Positions 5,325-8,364 of a stretch of DNA of 8,364 nt are shown in pieces. The notes beneath the pieces are model-generated. The model saw nothing but the letters and a program-made list of their open reading frames with translations, had not been told where the DNA came from and searched no databases. How positions within the stretch are numbered: the first letter of the stretch is position 1; every line of letters starts with the position of its first letter. The DNA comes from Brevundimonas sp. (lineage in GTDB: Bacteria; Pseudomonadota; Alphaproteobacteria; Caulobacterales; Caulobacteraceae): the NCBI GenBank assembly GCA_012270135.1, contig JAAXIW010000089.1, positions 1 through 8,364 of the forward strand, read 5' to 3'. The translations under genes and the position numbers were made by a program.

Positions 5325-6950
5325 ATGACCGCCCGCAGACAGGCCCTGGACATGCTTCGCGCCGTCGCCCGCAAGGACGCCGGCGCCCGGATCGTGCATC
5401 AGTTCGCCACCGACCCCGGGCGGATCGGGCGGATGGGCGTCGAGGCGGCGGGCCTGTATCTGGACCTGTCCAAGCAGAGCTGGACCGCCGAAGGGTTCGA
5501 GGCGGCGCTGGACCTCGCCCGCGCCTGCGACCTCGAGGGCCGGCGGGCCGCCCTGTTCGGGGGCGAGGCGGTCAACAACACCGAGGGGCGGGCCGTGCTG
5601 CATCCCGCCCTGCGCGCCGCCGGGGACGCTGACTTCCGCGCTCTCGGAGAGCCGGTCTCGGAAGAGGTGGCCGCGACGCGCGCCGAAATGGCCCGGTTCG
5701 CCACAGACATCGGCTCCGGAGCCGAGACCGGCGGGGCCAGGCAGCCGTTCACCGCCGTCGTCCACATCGGCATCGGCGGCTCCGACCTGGGGCCGCGCCT
5801 GCTGTGGGATGCGTTGCGCCCGCTGGATCCGACCATCGACCTGCGCTTCGTGGCCAATATCGATCCGCGCGACATGGGCGAGGCCCTCGCCGGACTGGAC
5901 CCCGAGACCACCCTTGTCGTGGTCGTCTCCAAGACCTTCACGACGCAGGAAACCCTGGCCAACGCCGACCTCGCCAAGGCCTGGCTGGCCGCGAACCTGT
6001 CGCCGAAGCGGATGGCGCACCACCTGATCGGCGTCACCGCCGCGCCGGACAAGGCCGAGGCCTGGGGCTGCGGCCGAACCTTCGGATTCCGCGACTGGGT
6101 CGGCGGGCGCTATTCGCTGTGGTCGGCGGTCTCGCTGTCGGTCGCCGTGGCCCTGGGCTGGGACGTGTTCCAGCGCGTGCTGGACGGCGCCCGGGCCATG
6201 GACGAGCATTTCCTGACCGCCGATCTCGAGCGCAACGCCCCGGTGCTGCTGGCGCTGGCCCAGGTGTTCAACATCGAGGGTCTGGGCCGTCACGCCCGCA
6301 CCGTGGCGCCCTACGCCCACGGACTGCGCCGCCTGCCGGCCTTCCTGCAGCAACTGGAGATGGAGTCGAACGGCAAGCGGGTGAAGCGCGACGGCTCGCC
6401 CGTCGACACCGCCACCGGCCCGATCGTGTTCGGCGAGCCGGGCACCAACGGCCAGCATGCCTTTTTCCAGCAGATTCATCAGGGGCCGCAGGTCGTGCCC
6501 GCCGAATTCGTCGTCGTGCGCCATACCTCGGACGCCGCCCTGGACGACCGCCAGGGCGATGCGCCGCTGTGGTCCAACGCCCTGGCCCAGGCCCAGGCGC
6601 TGATGGTCGGCAAGACGGAGGCCGAGGCGCGGGCCGAACTGATCGCGGCGGGCGCCGGCGCGGCCGAGGCCGACCGGCTGGCCCCGCACAGGACCTTCCC
6701 GGGCGACCGCCCCTCGACCACCCTGCTGATGGACGCCCTGACGCCCGAGGCGGTCGGGGCCCTGATCGCCCTCTATGAGCACAAGACCTTCGTCGAGGGC
6801 GTCGTCTGGGACATCAACAGCTTCGACCAGTGGGGCGTCGAACTCGGCAAGGTGCTGGCGAAGGCGATCCTGAAGGACGTGCAGGCGGGCGAGCCGTCGG
6901 AAGGGCTGGACCCGTCAACGACCGAGCTGATGAAGCGGCTGATGGTCTAG
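5325..6950 (+). CDS. pgi: Glucose-6-phosphate isomerase
   Basis: This is a 541-residue cytoplasmic enzyme that interconverts glucose-6-phosphate and fructose-6-phosphate in glycolysis, gluconeogenesis and feeding of the Entner-Doudoroff pathway. Length matches the bacterial family (E. coli 549). Visible motifs are: HIGIGGSDLGPR (147-158) and SKTFTTQET (202-210) for phosphate binding; DWVGGRYSLWSA (257-268), the first family signature, with the active-site Arg 262; MESNGK (346-351) with the catalytic Glu 347; TNGQHAF (374-380) with His 378; and INSFDQWGVELGK (497-509), the second signature, with Lys 509. All key residues are present, so the enzyme should be active. The ATG at 5325 gives the expected N-terminus, though its Shine-Dalgarno is weak. 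It appears to be a single-gene unit, and its stop is 2 bp from the stop of the convergent gene. Confidence 0.97.
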   Translation: MTARRQALDMLRAVARKDAGARIVHQFATDPGRIGRMGVEAAGLYLDLSKQSWTAEGFEAALDLARACDLEGRRAALFGGEAVNNTEGRAVLHPALRAAGDADFRALGEPVSEEVAATRAEMARFATDIGSGAETGGARQPFTAVVHIGIGGSDLGPRLLWDALRPLDPTIDLRFVANIDPRDMGEALAGLDPETTLVVVVSKTFTTQETLANADLAKAWLAANLSPKRMAHHLIGVTAAPDKAEAWGCGRTFGFRDWVGGRYSLWSAVSLSVAVALGWDVFQRVLDGARAMDEHFLTADLERNAPVLLALAQVFNIEGLGRHARTVAPYAHGLRRLPAFLQQLEMESNGKRVKRDGSPVDTATGPIVFGEPGTNGQHAFFQQIHQGPQVVPAEFVVVRHTSDAALDDRQGDAPLWSNALAQAQALMVGKTEAEARAELIAAGAGAAEADRLAPHRTFPGDRPSTTLLMDALTPEAVGALIALYEHKTFVEGVVWDINSFDQWGVELGKVLAKAILKDVQAGEPSEGLDPSTTELMKRLMV

Positions 6951-6952
6951 GG

Positions 6953-7288
6953 TCAGCCCGAGGGGGCGGTCGCGTTGCGGCCGCCGCCGTTCATCTCGCT
7001 GGCGGGACGGCCCGGCCAGCGCTGCAGCGGACGATTTCCCCAGTTGAGGCCGGCGGCGCGGGGCTGGATGCAGCCGTCCTCGTCATCGCTCATGCACACC
7101 TTGTAGACGACGCCGCCGATGCGGACGGAGGTCGGGCGGCCATTGGCGGCGCGCTCGACCACCACCGGCGTTTCGGCCCGGGCGGCCGGCTGCGTCGGCG
7201 CCTCCTGGGCCTGCACCGGGGCCGCGGCGGCCGCGACGGCCAGGGTCGCCGCCGCGAGGGCGGCCTTGAGATGTGTGCTGATCGACAT
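6953..7288 (-). CDS. Small exported protein with two cysteines, unknown function
   Basis: This is 111 residues. The ATG at 7288 is chosen because AGGAG lies 6 nt upstream and because it opens a clean signal peptide (MSISTHLK plus an Ala-rich core, likely cut after VQA at 27). The open frame extends further upstream into the next gene, but that part is not credible. The mature protein starts with a Pro/Ala/Glu linker (28-50). It then has a short compact core, VRIGGVVYKVCMSDDEDGCI (55-74), in which Cys 65 and Cys 73 could form a disulfide or bind a ligand, and a Gly/Pro/Asn-rich tail. I do not recognise the family. A terminator separates it from the upstream gene on the same strand, so it probably has its own promoter in 7289-7381. 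It is convergent with pgi. Confidence 0.75.
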   Translation of the reverse strand: MSISTHLKAALAAATLAVAAAAAPVQAQEAPTQPAARAETPVVVERAANGRPTSVRIGGVVYKVCMSDDEDGCIQPRAAGLNWGNRPLQRWPGRPASEMNGGGRNATAPSG

Positions 7289-7313
7289 GGTCAACTCCTG
7301 CGATGGGTTCCGG

Positions 7314-7338
7314 AAAAAATGCCTCGACAGGCGGCATC
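7314..7338 (-). terminator. Hairpin plus T-run in the leader of the 6953-7288 gene
   Basis: On the minus strand ATGCC and GGCAT (7333-7337 and 7319-7323) pair around a 9-nt loop and are followed by a run of T residues complementary to 7314-7318. The stem is short. It lies about 25 nt before the start codon at 7288, so it would act as a leader attenuator or as a backup terminator for read-through from the gene at 7465-7905. Confidence 0.4.
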
Positions 7339-7381
7339 GTTCCGCGAAGCACGGAGTCGGCATCGGCCGTGATCGCCCATG

Positions 7382-7414
7382 AAAAAGGCGGACGCCGTTT
7401 CCGGCGCCCGCCTT
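7382..7414 (-). terminator. Rho-independent terminator after the repeat protein
   Basis: Read on the minus strand, a 12-bp stem with one mismatch (7403-7414 with 7385-7396) closes a 6-nt loop and runs into TTTTT (complement of 7382-7386). It lies 51 bp beyond the stop codon at 7465 and terminates the transcript of the gene at 7465-7905. Confidence 0.88.
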
Positions 7415-7464
7415 CCTCGCCCAACCCGGCCCATACTCACGCGGCCGGGGATAAGGGAGCTGGT

Positions 7465-7905
7465 CTACCAGCGACGATCGTAGCGATAGTCGCGGTTGTG
7501 GTTCTGGGCGCTGCGCCACTGGCCGTGGTTCCGCCAGAAGCGACCGTCGCGGTAGTAGCCGCGGCCGGCGTAGGTGCGCCCCTCGACGTAGCGGCCGTTG
7601 TAATGCCGGTCGCCGTAGTCGCGGTCACGGCTGTTGATGCCGTGCTCGCGCTCCCAGTGACCGAGGTTCCGGTAGCAGCGGCCGTCGCGATAGTACTGGC
7701 AGTCGGGGCCGCGGTAGGTCCCGTCGCGGTAGCCGTAGCGGTTGTTGTCCGTCGCGGCGGCGATGACGCCGCGGATGATCAGGTCGACGAGCGGGTCGCC
7801 GCCCGAACCATAGCCGTAGGACTGGGCGCTGGCCGGGGCCGCGGCGGCGCCGAGCGCCAGGGCCGCGACCGAGCCGGCGGCGAGGGTCTTGATCGGAATT
7901 CGCAT
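7465..7905 (-). CDS. Exported Tyr/Arg/Gly-rich repeat protein, unknown function
   Basis: This is 146 residues. The ATG at 7905 has AAAGGAG about 7 nt upstream. A signal peptide (about 1-27, cleavage after ASA) leaves a periplasmic or outer-surface mature protein. Residues 34-52 (SGGDPLVDLIIRGVIAAAT) are a short hydrophobic helix. The rest is strongly basic and aromatic, with the motif YYRDGR-x-(Y/W)-RN-x-G-x-W twice (71-84 and 117-130), a shorter related YRDGTYRG at 59-66, and further Tyr-Gly-Arg turns at 102-116. Two cysteines (69, 77) fall in and next to the first repeat. This composition recalls small envelope proteins of Caulobacterales that contain YRDG-type repeats, but I cannot name the family. 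It ends in its own strong terminator and is divergent from groES across 251 bp. Confidence 0.8.
   Translation of the reverse strand: MRIPIKTLAAGSVAALALGAAAAPASAQSYGYGSGGDPLVDLIIRGVIAAATDNNRYGYRDGTYRGPDCQYYRDGRCYRNLGHWEREHGINSRDRDYGDRHYNGRYVEGRTYAGRGYYRDGRFWRNHGQWRSAQNHNRDYRYDRRW
7516..7557 (-). repeat. Second copy of an internal 42-bp coding repeat
   Basis: This 14-codon unit (residues 117-130) matches 7654-7695 (residues 71-84) at 34 of 42 bases and 10 of 14 residues, in phase and without gaps. The pattern suggests an old internal duplication inside the exported repeat protein. Confidence 0.75.
7654..7695 (-). repeat. First copy of an internal 42-bp coding repeat
   Basis: This encodes residues 71-84 of the exported repeat protein (YYRDGRCYRNLGHW). 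It pairs with the copy at 7516-7557 (YYRDGRFWRNHGQW), 96 bp away on the same strand. Confidence 0.75.
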
Positions 7906-8043
7906 AGGATTGCTCCTTTGACGGCGCCCGGGGGCGGCGGTGGCCCACGGTTATGCGCCGGGCCGCCTGAACCGGCCGGGGACCGCGCGTTCAGACCCGG
8001 TTCATCCGTCCGGGGCGTCCCCGAAAATTCGACCGCCCCGCGC
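7906..8043. promoter_or_regulatory. Upstream region of the repeat protein with inverted-repeat half-sites
   Basis: This part of the 251-bp divergent region should hold the promoter of the minus-strand gene at 7465-7905. It contains TGAACCGG (7968-7975) and its inverted copy CCGGTTCA (7997-8004), spaced by 21 bp, plus GTTCAG (7989-7994) as an inverted copy of CTGAAC (7967-7972). No clear -35/-10 pair was found, and the half-sites could be operator sites. Confidence 0.35.
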
Positions 8044-8072
8044 CTTGACGCGGCCGACGCCGGGTCCTACCT
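8044..8072 (+). promoter_or_regulatory. Heat-shock (RpoH, sigma-32) promoter of groES
   Basis: CTTG (8044-8047) is followed after 18 bp by CCTACCT (8066-8072). This fits the alphaproteobacterial heat-shock promoter pattern CTTG-N17/18-CYTATNT with one mismatch (C for the second T). Transcription would begin near 8079-8082, just before the CIRCE operator and about 75 nt before the groES start. TTGACG within the same -35 could also serve the housekeeping sigma factor. Confidence 0.7.
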
Positions 8073-8082
8073 GCCGCACGCG

Positions 8083-8109
8083 TTAGCACTCGGGGGCGGC
8101 GGCTGCCAA
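8083..8109 (+). promoter_or_regulatory. CIRCE operator (HrcA binding site)
   Basis: The left arm TTAGCACTC (8083-8091) is a perfect CIRCE half-site. After exactly 9 bp comes GGCTGCCAA (8101-8109), which matches the consensus right arm GAGTGCTAA at 6 of 9 positions. CIRCE is the inverted repeat bound by the repressor HrcA before groESL and related operons. Its position right after the promoter and before groES agrees with that role. Confidence 0.82.
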
Positions 8110-8156
8110 AGCCGCGACCGGGCGCTCGATTGAAACTGTTTTGGGGGCCTCATCAG

Positions 8157-8364
8157 ATGGCGTTTCGTCCGCTCGGCGACCGCGTGCTCGTGAAGCGCGT
8201 GGAAGAGGAATCGAAGACCAAGGGCGGGATCATCATCCCCGACACCGCCAAGGAAAAGCCCCAGGAAGGCGAAGTCGTCGCCGTCGGCCCCGGCGCCCGT
8301 GACGACTCGGGCAAGGTCAACGCCCTGGAGCTGAAGGCCGGCGACCGCATCCTGTTCGGCAAAT
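8157..8364 (+). CDS. groES: Co-chaperonin GroES (partial, N-terminal 69 residues)
   Basis: The ATG at 8157 opens MAFRPLGDRVLVKRVE, the standard GroES N-terminus. KTKGGIIIPDTAKEKPQEG follows, which is the mobile loop that contacts GroEL (GGIIIP, about residues 23-28), then VVAVGPGARDDSG and LKAGDRILFGK. About 69 of the usual 95-97 residues are present and the gene runs off the right edge; groEL normally follows in the same operon. GroES is the heptameric lid of the cytoplasmic GroEL folding chamber. Upstream lie a heat-shock promoter and a CIRCE operator, so it should respond to both RpoH and HrcA. The Shine-Dalgarno is not canonical: only a GGGGG at 8143-8147, 9 nt before the start. Confidence 0.97.
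   Translation, partial: MAFRPLGDRVLVKRVEEESKTKGGIIIPDTAKEKPQEGEVVAVGPGARDDSGKVNALELKAGDRILFGK

Noticed and set aside
5274..6782. A 502-codon minus-strand open frame opposite pgi
   Set aside because: It is a compositional shadow of pgi with no recognisable domain or plausible start signals.
7289..7519. An N-terminal extension of the exported protein at 6953-7288
   Set aside because: It overlaps the terminator and 3' end of the neighbouring gene, and the ATG at 7288 has an AGGAG and opens a proper signal peptide.
7303..8133. A 276-codon plus-strand frame rich in Val/Ala
   Set aside because: It is the complement of the Tyr/Arg-rich repeat gene and crosses its terminator and the groES promoter. 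The hydrophobic look comes from complementing Arg/Tyr codons.

Overview
The window is GC-rich (roughly 70% G+C) and reads as chromosomal DNA from an alphaproteobacterium, most likely Caulobacterales and possibly Brevundimonas-like. This is inferred from strong G/C third-position bias, a CTTG-N18-CYTATNT-type heat-shock promoter with a CIRCE operator before groES, and several small secreted proteins of the kind seen in that order. No mobile element, CRISPR array, tRNA or rRNA is visible. Base composition and gene style are even throughout, so this looks like core chromosome rather than an island.

Layout. (1) Positions 1-802, minus strand: a small one-TM protein followed by the N-terminal part of a diacylglycerol/lipid kinase that runs off the left edge. 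(2) Positions 963-4718, plus strand: a glycine-zipper lipoprotein with a strong intrinsic terminator, then a close-packed set of an OmpA-like lipoprotein, a DsbD/ScsB-type transmembrane thiol reductant transporter, and a lipoprotein with a thioredoxin fold. The last two are almost certainly co-transcribed (stop codon and Shine-Dalgarno overlap) and form an envelope thiol-redox module. (3) Positions 4747-5253, minus strand: an exported protein of unknown function, divergent from (4) pgi, glucose-6-phosphate isomerase, at 5325-6950 on the plus strand. (5) Positions 6953-7905, minus strand: two separate small exported proteins, the first convergent with pgi with only 2 bp between stop codons, the second rich in Tyr/Arg/Gly with internal repeats and its own terminator. 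(6) Position 8157 to the right edge, plus strand: the start of groES, presumably followed by groEL outside the window.

How the genes fit together. DsbD takes electrons from cytoplasmic thioredoxin and passes them to periplasmic partners. The adjacent thioredoxin-fold lipoprotein is the natural candidate partner, and the OmpA-like lipoprotein upstream carries two non-lipid cysteines that could be a substrate. Pgi links glucose-6-phosphate and fructose-6-phosphate. GroES is the co-chaperonin.

I found no clear undescribed multi-gene system. The best leads are the DsbD-redoxin pair with its unusual cysteine pattern, the heat-shock promoter plus half-degenerate CIRCE, terminator-like hairpins placed directly before two genes, the repeat-built YYRDGR protein, and an unassigned palindrome 22 bp before pgi. 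Intergenic stretches over 100 bp are 803-962, 7289-7464 and 7906-8156; their contents are listed below. No stretch over 300 bp lacks a gene.
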